Source: Chiua virens
Taxonomy: Eukaryota; Basidiomycota; Agaricomycetes; Boletales; Boletaceae
Length of the DNA stretch: 64,000 nucleotides
Direction: 5' to 3'
Assembly: GCA_019787685.1 (NCBI GenBank)
Contig: JAHNUO010000007.1
Span: 186,001-250,000, forward strand
Shown: positions 11,435 to 23,160 of the stretch, one piece after another
How positions within the stretch are numbered: position 1 is the stretch's first letter
How the letters are laid out: the number at the start of each line of letters is the position of its first letter
The notes under the pieces: model-generated
The model's input: only the letters and a program-made list of their open reading frames with translations
What the model was told of the DNA's origin: nothing
Database searches by the model: none
Position numbers and translations under genes: made by a program

Positions 11435-13428
11435 TCAGAACTTGAACTCCTTGCCTTTCTTCATTTCTCGCTCCTTGTCCATCTTGTGTTTCTTTTTCGC
11501 CATCTCTTTCGCTACCATATCCGAAAAGTCCTCCTTCGACCCCGTAACACCCGCTGATCCGCGGGAGTGTTGGTCGTACTTCCGTCGCAGCTCTTCCTCC
11601 GACATCCCCTCCAGCTCTGTAGCATCCAACGACACCTCCACCCCATTTGCCCTCCGCTGCGATGACATATTGAGCCAGTCAACAGCAGGATTTTCAAGCG
11701 TGAGCGTACCTTGGTCCCTCTCTCGTCCCCGAGGACGGGTATGGGCGCGCCGGGCGCTCCCGTAATACCACCAACATCGTATCCTCTGTCGCTTCCCATA
11801 AGACCCCGCACCGACGTTTGTTTCTCTGGAACGACGTGATACAACGTGCGTGGACCTGTATCCTCCTCTCTGTCCTTTGACGGCGCTGTCTTCCGGAGCT
11901 CCAGGAAGTCCGGCGTCTCCAACCCCCCTGCGACAGTCGATACGACAGACGTAAGACCCGAGGGCGTTTCGAGACCCGAGGGCGTCTGCAGGCCATCCGT
12001 AGGGGTAGCGGCCTCTGGCACTTCTTCGGCCTCTGACTCTTCCTCTTCCTCCTCTTCCTCTTCCTCTGCAGGTCATTCGGTGAACAGGTCTGTGCGCTTG
12101 GGACAGTAATGAGCGCTTACCTTCTTCAGGTTCGAGTTCACCCCATGTATTCTTGTCAATTGGTTCGCCGATCTGTAGTAGGATGACGTGAACAAATCAA
12201 TAGATGATTCGAGTTGGCAAGGACGTACGTTGACATCGCTGATTTTGGGCAATACGCCAAAGACGTCACCATAAAGCGGTCGGTTGTACTCGTCTAGAGG
12301 CGGCTTGCCCCAACCACCTGGATGGAAGCCCCACTGCGCGCCTTCTGGTATGGGCGCGTTCAGACCCGGTATGCGGAGCGTTGGGTAACTTGGGGGAGGA
12401 CCGAATCGCTGCATGCTGATGAGCCATGGGGGTGGTGCGAGTGGCGGGATGGACAAGGCTTCCACGAGCTCGGGTGATAGGTCGCCAGGACGTTTCTCCT
12501 TTAACGACGTCTCAAACTCTTTGCCCTCGTAGTACCTGTGCAAATATAGTTGGATGTCTCATCGCAGACGAAACTAGAGGTAAACTCACATTTCCCCAAA
12601 GCCCGTCACGACAGGCCTGGTCGCGAATTTGAAGAACGCGTCGTGTAATTTCTGGTAGTCGATGTCTACCTTTCCCATCTTTGGCTGCACGCGCTCCCTC
12701 GTCTTTGCTTTCAACGACATGTTCGCCTCCTTCTCTTTGATCGCGTCCCTCATCGTCGCAATGCCAGTGTCCGCAATATATGATGGTAGTTGAAATGGTG
12801 GTTTCTCAATACCTCTCTTCCCCTGCAGATAATCCCTCTTCGCACTCCAGTGTGCGGGGATAGGCACTGTATTCCTATAGCATTTGAGGTGTAATAGCAA
12901 TCTTGGGTCGGTGGCAGAAGGATCGGTCCACTCGACTGCTTCTGGTTTCGGAACAAGCTGCTTGAGTTCGGCGATGGTAAGTCTAGAGAGTTTACGTTGC
13001 TTCTTTTTCGAGAGTGGTTTTTTGGGAGCATCTGAATTGTCCGAACCTGCGTCGGAAGCCATATCGTCGTCGGAGTAAATGACTTCGCCTTTCGTGGGCT
13101 CGGAGGTCTTGACCTAGAGGAACGGTCAACTTCGGATACTTGGGAAGGCAGGATGGGACGCACCTCGGAGTAGTCAACGGGAGCCTGGAACTTGGCAAAG
13201 ATGTCGGAAAAGGCCTCAAGGGCCGGGTCTTTGACATCCAGCTGCTCAACGACGTACTCGACATTGTCATTCGCAAAGACCACTCTTTTCACGGCACCAT
13301 TCGGTTCCTGCGGGTGGTGTGAGCTGGAACAGGACAAGAAAATAAGACTGACCGATGTAGCAGGCTGCCTTTTTCTGCTTTGCTTTGGCGCGACGTAGCT
13401 GGTTTTTTGATTTCACTGCGCCAGGCAT
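11435..13428 (-). CDS. splicing factor 3b subunit 2 (SAP145/Cus1 homologue)
   Basis: The start is ATG at 13428 (MPGAVKSKNQLRRAKAKQKK). Exons continue with ALEAFSDIFAKFQAPVDYSE, a basic KKPLSKKKQRKLSRLTIAEL block, and VPKPEAVEWTDPSATDPRLL. Next come VPIPAHWSAKRDYLQGKRGI and the PSP/DUF382 region (YEGKEFETSLKEKRPGDLSP; PIPEGAQWGFHPGGWGKPP). This order is diagnostic of SF3B2, the U2 snRNP protein that contacts the branch-site region. An acidic run (about 12040-12075) precedes the C-terminal lobe, which ends MKKGKEFKF at 11435. One reading-frame break is needed near 11710, between GDERGTK and TLENPAVDW. In so conserved a gene this most likely reflects an assembly indel. The gene is divergent from the neighbour at 13527 with only 98 bases between the start codons. 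Confidence 0.9.
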
Positions 13429-13526
13429 GGTGTGGGTTCAATTCATCGGAGGGGTCGCATGGGGGGGTCAACAAACATCACGGTCTTTCTCACGGTCGAA
13501 CGTTTCCACCTTTCTCGTTCTACCAA
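13429..13526. promoter_or_regulatory. 98-bp bidirectional promoter (SF3B2 / BuGZ)
   Basis: Only 98 bases separate the divergent ATGs at 13428 (minus) and 13527 (plus). Both promoters must lie here or overlap the opposite gene. No TATA box is obvious. Confidence 0.6.
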
Positions 13527-15048
13527 ATGGCAAAGAAAAAGAACAAGCAGGTCGTACTACAAATCTCGTTCTAATCCCATCCTCACCGTATTCCAGGTTA
13601 TCCGTCCATGGTGTTGGTATTGCGAACGAGAGTTCGAGGACGAAAAAGGTCTGTCTCCACCATCACAGAGTATCATCGTGCTCACCTTTGTTGCTCTAAA
13701 GTTCTCATGCAGCACCAGAAAGCAAAGCATTTCAAGTGCAACATGTGCCCTCGTCGCTTGAATACCGCTGGAGGTCTTGCAGTCCACATTCAACAAGTAC
13801 ACAAACTCGAACCGGAAAAGTGACTCGTCGTTTTCTCCTTTCGATGCCTTGCTGATCTCACATCCATTCTCAGTCTCCCTCGAATCGAGAATGCGCTTCC
13901 TGGTCGTGATGGTTACGAAGTCGAAATATTCGGCATGGAGGGCATTCCCGCACCCGACGTCGCCGATTACAAGCGTCGCAAGGAGATAGAACTTGGCCTC
14001 GCGGCTGGTTCGATTTCTCAACCACAACCCAAACGGCCCAAAGTCGAGAACAAACCTCTGTCCGAAGAAGAACTTCGTGCCCAGCTCGAGGCCCACAAGG
14101 CACTCATGGGCGCTAGTTCCGGTGATGCTACCGCTGCCCCTCCACCAAGTGCTTCCGAGGGTGCGGTATATGGCGCACCCCCTCAGGCGTATGCCGTCCC
14201 TCCCGTCTCTGCCATGCAACCCCCTGCAAGCGCAGTACCACTGCCCCCCGGCGTTGTTCCAGGTGCGCAGCCCACACCCTTTGTTCCTCCAGGAGGTGTT
14301 CCTCCTGTAGGGGCATTCCCAGGTGCGCCGCCTCCATTTCCTCCCAGTTTCCCTGGTGCACCTGGTATGCCCGGTTTTCCACCTGGGTAAGTCCATATCC
14401 CAGCTCGCAAGGTTTGTCTGGGTCCCGCTTCATCGGTGCTGACAATTTCTGTTTTTACGTAAAACGATGACAAAATAGGTCTCTCCCTCCTGGCTTCCCT
14501 ATGCCCCCTCCAGGCGTGATCCCGCTTCCTGGTATGCTTCCTCAAGGTACGCCCCCCTTCCAACCAGGCATGTCTCGTCCACCACTTGGGCCTCCTCCCA
14601 CATTCGTTCCTGCTGGTCCGCCTTTCCCTCCCGGCATGAACGGAGCCGGAACGCCGTCCACCCCGGTCGTGGGAAGTGGCACGCCTACACCAGCACCATC
14701 ACAAGCAACGCCACAACCGCTTGCTGGGTCACTGTCAGGCCAAGTTCACCCCCCGCCCCTCGTCCTCCCGAATGCAGCTCTGGAGCAAAAGTATACGCCA
14801 TTCAAGAAGAAAACGGAGCTCAAATATGCAGATCCCAATTTCTCACCCGTACTGTGTCCTTTTTCCATCAGGGTTCATCGATACTGATCCGGCATCGCAC
14901 GATACAGGAGGAGAAACGTGCACACATGACGAGATATTACTTTGCCAAGGTTCCGACAAACGCTTCGTCGTCATCGTTGGCAATCATGGGGCTTGCACCA
15001 GAGGAGATGAGAGGGAAGAAACGTGCAAGGGCCGAGGATTTCCTCTAG
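13527..15048 (+). CDS. BuGZ/ZNF207-like C2H2 zinc finger protein
   Basis: The start is ATG at 13527 (MAKKKNKQ). A short intron leads to [17 protein letters not shown], then [20 protein letters not shown] and [12 protein letters not shown]: two tandem zinc fingers in the exact order of ZNF207/BuGZ. They are followed by the family signature [20 protein letters not shown]. The middle (14090-14760) is rich in Pro/Gly/Ala, like the low-complexity region by which animal BuGZ phase-separates. The C-terminus ends RARAEDFL at 15048 after a last short intron. Animal homologues bind Bub3 and microtubules and also associate with the spliceosome. A Bub3-binding GLEBS motif could not be located with certainty. 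The frame is intact throughout. Confidence 0.85.
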
Positions 15049-16121
15049 ACTGTTCCCCCGTCGGTCTTGGTCTTCTCTGCGAACATAGCAGGTTGCAATG
15101 AGTGGTTGGTTTTTTGCAGGTTTCGGGCTCAGGTCATGTTGTCGAGAGAACCATCTTGGAAGAGACTTTATGGGGTGTCGAGACGAACGATGGAGACTTA
15201 TGACCCAGTCCGTCCCGTCCATCTTTACTGTCCTCTATCCCCGCGCTTTCCGCACTCATCTGATTTTCTTCACTGTTTCCTCGATCACCAACTCTTCCCG
15301 ATGGTTCATCACGACAATGACATGTGGACCTGATGCCGAATCAAAAATTAAGACATATGCTCATGTGGTATGGACCTTGAATCTTCCATCGTCTGTCTCA
15401 CCTCTTTCTTTTCCCATACATTAATCCTTGGTACAAAGCCGGACGGACGGTTATCACCATGCGCTGTGTTGTGTGTGACACGGTCGGTTCTTCCCCTTTT
15501 TTATTGCTATGGCCTCTGGTTTTCCTTTTCCGTCTGTTCCTCTGGTACATCATGTTTTCCTGTCTGTTGAATATGAATATACCAAGACTATCAAATGTAT
15601 GGGTACTAAGTGAGCGATAGATCGTGCCAGTACTATGGTGGGGGCGTCACAGTCACGCAAATCTGACGTCCTGATCTCTAACTCGGACTCGACTTGCGGC
15701 AACGTGCAAGACTGCCTTCACTCAGAGCGCTCTTGCTAGACATGTGGTAGTGAATACAGCAAGTCGCTCTTGTCCCGTCATCACCCCCAATGGACTTATT
15801 TACCCAAAAACAAGGGTTGGGAAAACCTGTATAAGCGAACATAATGGAGACCCACCTGTGACTCGGAGTGACTCTGATGTGAACGGCTGGTTCAGGAAAA
15901 GTTGGAACAAAACGCACCCCACGGTGGCTGTTGATCGGTTGCGCGATGGCTTTGATCATGACGCGCCCAATAGTGGAACACTCCACAAACGACTATTTTA
16001 GGCATGGTCCACGAGCGAAGCCGAAGTTCCGCGTCAAACAATGGAGTCCCAGAGCTGGTAAGTGGTGGACGGCAGCAGGCATATAAAATGGGGAGGGATT
16101 TCGATACATAGGCCCACCACC
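15049..16121. other. intergenic
   Basis: About 1.07 kb lie between the zinc finger gene and the pseudokinase. Only short frames without recognisable similarity are present. I see nothing to annotate. Confidence 0.5.
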
Positions 16122-17448
16122 ATGCCCAAGGTACTCACAAGCCGAGTCAATCCAAATTCTCCAAACAGGAAAACGATTCACCAGCTTCCGCCACCGCTTG
16201 AACTCAAGGAACTCGAATGTATCCGGACGCTAGGTAAGTTGGAGTGTGACATCCTGGCATTCCTATCCACTCACTGTTTATGATAGGCAACGACTGTCCT
16301 GCTCGTTCGTGTCCTTCGACATGAAAGCAGGCACCCATACGAACGCCCAGGTGCCCTATACGCCCTCAAGATTTACAAAAAGGAAGATGTACAATGGCGT
16401 CATGACGTACGTGCGACCCGTAGCCACATCACAAACTCGTCTGACATGCACATCATTGCAGAAAAATCCATCTGGCATCGACTGGCATATGGAAAAAAAG
16501 GCCCTGCGCGAGATTCCGTTCAATTACTGGACCGTGTCTGGATTGGATGCCTTCCATGACACCCGCAACCTGTACCTCCTACTCGACTATGTCCCAGGGG
16601 GCTCGTTACGCGATCTCATCCGCCAGAAAGGGCCTCTACCGGAAGAGAGCGCGAGATTTTACTACCTCAACATCGTCTGTGCCTTGGGATATTTACACAA
16701 CTATTTTGGGCTGGTCCATCGTAATCTCCAGCCAGAAACCCTTCCTCATTCGGGAGAACGGATACCTTTGTCTGGCAGGCATGGGGTCTGCAAAGCCCGC
16801 GCATGCTACTTACGACTGGCACATCGTTGGGAAACCCGCTTATGCGGCCCCTGAATTATTCCTGGATGGGATCGATGTCGATTACGGGATAGATTGGTGG
16901 TCGAGCGGTGTCATCCTGTATGAAATGCTCACCCAGACACTGGTGCGTATGATTCCGAGCGCATGTTGATCCTCTGCTCAAATAGATTGTCTCAGCCCTT
17001 CCCTGGGGAAACAGTACATGATGTCCTCACGTGCATCAGAGAAGGATTCCAGCGCAACAAGTTGATAGGATTTGAGTGGCCCGAGAATATGAACGTCGGT
17101 GGCACGGAGCTCGATGTATTCGTCTCGGAGCTTCTCGTGCAGAACCCGATGGAGCGACTTGGGTGCGTTAGAGGAGTCATAGCAGAACCCTGGCTGGTTA
17201 ACACCCCTGGGATGAATGTGAATACGATTTTATTGCAGGACCCCCTCGTATGTCTATATCATGCACTGTGATCGATACCCATTGATTTTTTTGCTTTTCA
17301 GGCGCCATGGACTCCTGCTGACGGGCCTCTGACGCAACAGAAGCTTGCTTTACCGTCCCAAGACAGCATCCCTGGCCTTCGAATTGCACACGAGAAAAAT
17401 CTCCTGAAGAAAGTCAAGAGCGATCGGGTGGCCCAGCCTGGAGCCTGA
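16122..17448 (+). pseudogene. AGC-type pseudokinase, frameshifted
   Basis: The fold is clearly that of an AGC protein kinase. ELKECIRTLG-like residues lead into the first strand, then ALYALKIYKKEDVQWRHD (ATP-site Lys kept), DTRNLYLLLDYVPGGSLRDL, YLNIVCALGYLHN, KPAYAAPELFLDGID (APE kept), DYGIDWWSSGVILYEMLTQ, and a C-terminal tail. Key catalytic residues are replaced. The HRD motif reads HRN, the following PEN reads PET, and DFG reads GMG. The glycine loop has lost all but its first glycine. These substitutions predict no phosphotransfer. Three single-base frame breaks are also needed: near 16286, at an A7 run at 16493-16499, and near 16740. It is therefore either a true relic or a pseudokinase gene with assembly indels. 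The start at 16122 gives a short N-terminus ahead of the kinase fold. Confidence 0.7.
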
Positions 17449-18082
17449 CTCGTTGGAACGGTGCAAAATGGAACTAGTGTTGCAGTAGGGAAGCAGGCAC
17501 GATTGCTAGATGATATGACATTGTAAGCTTGTATACTACATAGTAGGCTACTCCCCGTTTAGCTACTTTGAGGTACAAAGTCTACTTGGCGTTTCAGTTC
17601 CTGCGCCCGTGCAACTTGAATCTCAACCATCTGACGCAAGTATTGCGAAGTACCATCTTCACATGATTTCGCATGGAACGCCGCTTTCCTACGTTAGCAA
17701 AAGGTGAATGCGTATGAGCCGTTGCAACCAACGTCAGTTCTTTTTCCCGAGCCGGCTTGCAATGCGGCACAGTTCCTACGTGACATGTCAAATGGTCGCG
17801 AACACTATTGAAAGAATCACAATGACTCGACCATTGACTACCCCAGTAACACTTACAGTAAGTTACATCGCATGATTCAATGACATTTGGACCTGCCAGT
17901 GATGCCAGACCTATGCTCACGCGGTACATATGGACCTCAAATCTTCCATCGTTTTCGGTAGAAAGCCCGACGGGCGATCATCACTATGTAGCCCAGAATA
18001 AGAGAGCCACTGCCAGAATACCAGAGGTACAGATCCATATATCATATACACATAGATACACGATAACTATATATGTAAGCAG
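17449..18082. other. convergent intergenic
   Basis: These 630 bases lie between the 3' ends of the pseudokinase and the WD40 gene. Nothing was recognised. Confidence 0.4.
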
Positions 18083-20277
18083 TCATTCGTCGTCGGACGG
18101 TGCCCACAACACACATCGCCCGCTGGCATTGCCCGTTGCACATCGCTCGACAATGCTCGGATGTGAGCACGTGACAGGCCTGAACAGCGGTGATGCTAAC
18201 ATCCACCGAATGAAAACAGCACATCTTGAAACGAAGGGGGAGACATACCGTTCACGGTCTGACAACTTGGCGACGAGTTCCCCCTGGGCATCCACACCGG
18301 TCAGCGATGAAGTATCAAGCAGACGTCCTGGAAAGCACGTACTTTGCAGGAATAAATGTGGAGAGAGTGATCCATGCTTCCGATCTGATACACCACATAT
18401 GAGTTGGGGACGCACACCAGCGGATCACGTACCGTGAAATGAGGGTATACATCCGGATTGGGGGTCCATATGGCGCGCAGGAGCGTCACCCACTTCCCCT
18501 AAACCACACATATCATCAGTCGCACCTCCTAAAAAGCGAACCAGATGCAGGTTACTTACAGTCTGACAATTGTGTTTGACTCGGCTGAACGGCGCAAATG
18601 CAGGGAAGACGGGGAAAGCGTCGTATTTGCCCGCGTCGAGCTCCCAAACTTACGTCGGTATTATCAACATGGAACCAGTGGGACCACCGAGTTTGTACGT
18701 ACTTCTCAGTGTGTCATCGTAGCACGTGCTCACGATACTGCGGCCCCGGGGATCCCAATACGCCGACGTGACCGATTTTCCATGAGCGTTCTCGCCTCGA
18801 AGGGACCCGCTCCCGTGTTTTGTCTCAATAAAATTTTGTATCCTGTCAAGTCGAATTCAAGCGGGGACGACGCAGCGCCACCTCCTCGGTGCTTTTCAGT
18901 TACAAGACCACCCAGTTTTCGAGTGTCCCATATTCTACATCGGTAAATGAGTCATGAACAAGAAATGGGGTGGTAAATTCCTCACTTTAGAGACCGACTG
19001 TTCGATGCCGTCAGGATTAGATGTGGGCTGGTTGGATTTACACTGACGTTTCCAATCTTTTGGTTCGACAGTTGATACCAGCGAGCGTTGCTGGGACCCT
19101 CCCGGAGGTCCATGTGAGTCACCCCACCGGCGGCATCAGATATCCACATTTCATGTCCAGAAGGGATCAGGTCGAGAGAAGTGATCAGGGCGTCCGAGGA
19201 GTATATTTGACGAGAAACCCCCGACACAAAAGAAAATTGTCGGATGGTACAATCATATGACGTCGTGTATAGCTGTTCGTGGAGAATTTAGAAAGTTATC
19301 ATGGGCTAGTTGGGAGTGAGCTCACGCTGTGCGAGTCTATTGGATCTATCCTGATAGATGAAAGCGAAGATTTAGCGGTGGCAGGCCAATGTTGCTGAAG
19401 GACGCCAACATCTACCCCCTGATTCTCCATTCACGGGGGTAACATCGCCGTCTTCGTCGGTCACCTCCTCTGCCGGAGCTCGTGCATCCCAAATTCCCAG
19501 TTGCCCATGCTTGTCTACAAAAAGCGTGGTTAATATGAGCGCTACAAATCCAATCTGTTCGATAATTTACCTCCGAAAAATATAGATCCTTGGTTGGTTC
19601 CGGATGATACATAGCACTGTAAATGCGGTCTTGTGTCACTTTTGCTCTTGAAACAATTGTCATCTTTCCAAGCTTCTTCTTCAACTCGCGCGCTTCTCCA
19701 TCGCCTCGTTCGTCGCCTTCGTAGACCCACGCATCCACAGCGGCTATACCCCTGGGAATAACCTTGTTGGTGATCGCCTGCAACGAACCCCGTAAAGCAC
19801 TCATCTCCGCATCGTCCAGATCCTCCGCTGAGGTGAGCACGGCAAGGTCCAGATTCTCCGCCCTAGGACGTTTCGCCAAACGCGCCTGCTCTTCGGCCTC
19901 GATCCGTTCCTTCTCCTCCTCCTTCACACGCGTCTCTGACTCCGCCAGGCGTTTCCGTCTCTGCGCAGGCGTCTCGTTGAGGGGGGATCACGTCCGACTT
20001 GCGTAGGCGTGCACTCTGTCGCCGTGGCGCTTCCTCTGTCAATTCGCGCTTGACTCGCCTGGCGGCTGGGACAGGGCTTCGCTTTGGGTTTTGGTGGGGG
20101 TTTTTGCTTGGCTGGTACGCCGAGGGACGCGGCGGCATCCTTGAGCTCGAGTTGTTCGAGAAGGGCACGGTTGCGGGCGATGTTGGCCTCGCGTTCCTGT
20201 TCGCTGTAGCAAGTCGTGTTAGATATGGTACACCATTCTTGCCATACAAGCACTTACTAGGCTGATAATTCTGCCAT
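18083..20277 (-). CDS. CMR1/WDR76-like WD40 protein
   Basis: The start is ATG at 20277 (MAELSAY), splicing to EQEREANIARNRALLEQLEL. A basic segment RRQSARLRKSDV follows, then AMYHPEPTKDLYF and WD repeats: SLDLIPSGHEMWISDAAGGV, SVNPTSPHLILTASNSRSLK, HGKSVTSAYWDPRGRSIVST and NPDVYPHFT...MDHSLHIYS. It ends with SGRCVLWAPSDDE at 18083. The N-terminal REANIARN...RRQSxRL layout with C-terminal WD repeats is typical of Cmr1/WDR76. That nuclear protein binds damaged DNA and joins the intranuclear quality-control compartment in yeast. Two frame breaks are apparent in the N-terminal half. One is near 20073; the other is at a G6 run (19981-19986), a typical homopolymer error site. Introns are numerous and short. 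Confidence 0.8.
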
Positions 20278-21261
20278 GCGTAGAATTGTGCAGTATGTAT
20301 GTATGTGCTTCTATGACGCGGGGAAACAAGAACGCGTCGCGTTACGTCACGGTCACGCAGACTCAACTTCCGTCCCGATCCCCGATCGGCTGAATTAATA
20401 GACCTCATCTTGATCAGATCAAGGTCTTGGTTCAGTAACATTACCGCTGGCCAGACCGCCTAAATAGACCAGAAGATACATCGTTCTGAATCCACTGTGA
20501 CAGCGACTACTACTCCGCTCGGCATCTCAGCTGGACTGCCAGCGATGCCGCTGCCAACTTCACTTGAACAGTTTGAATCGCCTCTATCATGATTGCCATG
20601 GTAAATATATATCAAATTTGTGGACCGTCACAATTTGTGAATAGCCTCGACTCTCTATGGACCTGACATATAGACTGATTAATTCATGGTGCCGGCTGAG
20701 TGTGCAGTGGAAACCTCGCCTATGTTTCTCGCAAGATTTGTTGGAAAATTCATGATCTCATGATCATCGAATGATGATGGCGATAACGGAAAAGCTGATG
20801 TTGACGGGTCATCGGGACTACCCGCAGACTTTGGACGGATTTTTCGAGCCTTCGATTTAGTTGGTGTTGGTCATCAAGGACCTGAACGGCGCGTTACAGA
20901 TCGTTAGAAAAAGAGACAGAGAAAAAAGTCAAAATCACACTTTGATGTGTTTGAATTCGGGACTGCACTGGCCACCCAAAGACTCGTACTCAGGAGTAAC
21001 TTGCCTCATTCGTTTCTTACGAGATTCTCAAAAAGATGCCTCGGCCTAAGTCATGTGCGACCTGCGGAGAAATTATTCGATCCGCCGACGTTACAAACTC
21101 GGTCGTATTTTTATTTCACATACCATGATCAGAAGAAAAAAGCAAGGCTGATTCAAAGGTTACTCGGGCGGGAATACATCAATCAAAAGCAAAGCGCAAG
21201 ATAGCAGTCATAAGTAACCGAAGTCCAATGGACAATCAGTTTTTCTTTCTTCTACCAAACC
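20278..21261. other. intergenic
   Basis: About 1 kb lies upstream of the WD40 gene and downstream of the RBR gene, both minus strand. Small frames at 20861-21204 show no recognisable domain. Confidence 0.4.
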
Positions 21262-22822
21262 CTACAGCCGGTTTACGGAACACCGCCTGCATACCAGAGT
21301 CTGACAACGGATGCACCGCTGGAACCAATGATCAGTCCTGAGCATTCAGGGTACAAGAGAATGAAGGACTCACCATCAAGAAAACGGCTAAAAAGTCACC
21401 ACACTGCTCGCATTCCCCAGAACCATGCCTGTACCTCCAGAAATGTTGACGACATTCGTGATTTTCACGCAGTACCTCCAATCGTTGACGGACCCGCTCC
21501 GCGTGCACCGCCGGCTGAAGTACCGCCACCTGGTTGCCAAATTGATTGCGGACTCTTCTGTCGGCATCGTTCACAAGTTGTTCTTCATCCCACTGCCGAC
21601 AATCGCAGGTTCTCCATCGCGCGGAACACAGGTAGCAAAATTGCGTTGAACAGCGACAGGTGATATGATAACACCCCTGGCTGAGTTCAACAATCGCATG
21701 ACAGCCTGGGCATGTCTGCCACTTGTTCGCAGTCGCCATTTCTCGCAGTTCCATCATTGACTGCTGGTCGGAACAATCTTCTTCTGGATGTGCCGTTTTC
21801 TTACACTGAGAACAGGAGATCGTATGACAGTCACCGCAAATAAGGTTTCTCTTGAAATATCCTGAAGCACCGAGGAAGGTAGAGCATCTTGGGTTGGAGC
21901 AATATACTCGCGATCCAGCGGGTACCGAGTATTCGCGACTCTTGTCAAGGAAATTTTGGCGCAGGGATAGTGTAATGAACCAAAAAACTCCGGACTCCAA
22001 TGGAAGTGGCTGGCGACAGCAGCGGAGCGGATACAGACTCTCATCACAAAGAGACGTCTCCACGAGGTTCACGAGACAGCCTCGACAATAATAGTGAACA
22101 CAGGGTGCCTTGAAGGAGCGGTTCACAACAACAGCATCTCCGCAAATGACACATTCAAGATTTTCAGCAGGATTTCTTATCCTGATTTCAGCGACGTGTA
22201 GCCCGGGATGCAAGGAGATGAAGCTCACTTGGGCGAATCACGGGGTCCTGTGCTCGAAGTCACTTGAGTGGTGAGATGAATATTTTGCATTCTTATATCA
22301 ATACTGTCTGCGACTGAGTGCGTGGCACTGTTAGGACGTCCGCGGTTCTGAAGGACGGGCTGAAGCTCTCTAGGAATGGTCAATGGTTGCGGGACAAAGA
22401 GCATACTTGAATTACCTAGTAGGCTGATCCAAAGTTTGTTCCATCGTTCGTTGTGCCGCCGTCTGCTGCGGTAAATCATACCCATCCTGGAGGGCAACAG
22501 CCGCACGGTGATCATCGCGCTCAGCCTGTTCCAGGAGTGAGAGTCTGCGAAGTTGATGTGCATCGGATTCCATGGCACGATCTACACTCGATGCCAATTG
22601 GTAATCATTCAAGACACGGATCAACCCGTTCAAGGAAGCGGCTTGGAAATCAAGTGCCATATCCTCATTGCTAAGTGGCGCGTCCTCCCGTCCCTTGCAT
22701 TTTCTGGAAGCTTGGATGGAAGCTATGTCGTTGAGTACCAACTGGGCGATAAGGAGCTCTGATGCCGTATCAGAGCCTGGTTCGTGTGGATGGAACTCAG
22801 CGGCAAAGTTTCCGATATCCAT
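21262..22822 (-). CDS. RBR-type E3 ubiquitin ligase
   Basis: The start is ATG at 22822 (MDIGNFAAEF). The N-terminal 180 residues contain AQLVLNDIASIQASRK and SLLEQAERDDHRAAVALQDG, the leader common in fungal RBR proteins. Then come RING1 (LECVICGDAV, CVHYYCRGCLVNLV), the IBR (VYCSNPRCSTFL, CGDCHTISCSQCKKTAHPEE) and RING2 (CPGCHAIVELSQGCYHITCR, FCYLCSARWRTCDC). The catalytic Cys should be the one in GCYH. A final short intron leads to a Cys-rich tail (RCIRCQTLVCRRCSVNRL) with its stop at 21262. RBR enzymes form a thioester with ubiquitin on the RING2 Cys before transfer. The frame is intact. The gene's 5' end lies about 170 bases from the retroelement block. Confidence 0.85.
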
Positions 22823-22953
22823 GGTGGTGATGGAGAAAGGGGAAGAAGGAAAGATAACGGTGTTTATAACTAAGTCTGGGTTTGAAACCTCGTCTGCCTT
22901 TGAAAAAGATCTTTGGCAGACGCTGCGGGCGAGTGACGCTAGTGAGGAGAGAA

Positions 22954-22992
22954 ACAATTTCATTAGCATGTACTACTATACAATGAAATTGT
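22954..22992. repeat. perfect 11-bp inverted repeat
   Basis: ACAATTTCATT at 22954-22964 and AATGAAATTGT at 22982-22992 are exact reverse complements around a 17-base spacer. They lie where unique DNA upstream of the RBR gene meets the 3' end of the tyrosine-recombinase element. They may mark the element boundary or form a hairpin. Confidence 0.6.
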
Positions 22993-23160
22993 GTCATGAG
23001 TGAGCGAGGGAGCAGGATGTGGGCGGCAGCGCGCAGCGCTGTCCGGCTCCGGTGACCTGAAGGCTTGTGGGTGAGCTGCTTTCCCGGAAGGTAGTCATTC
23101 GGCGACGCATGCGGCGAAGGCCACACGCCCGGGAACTAGGAGGCGGACAGGACGTACCAG

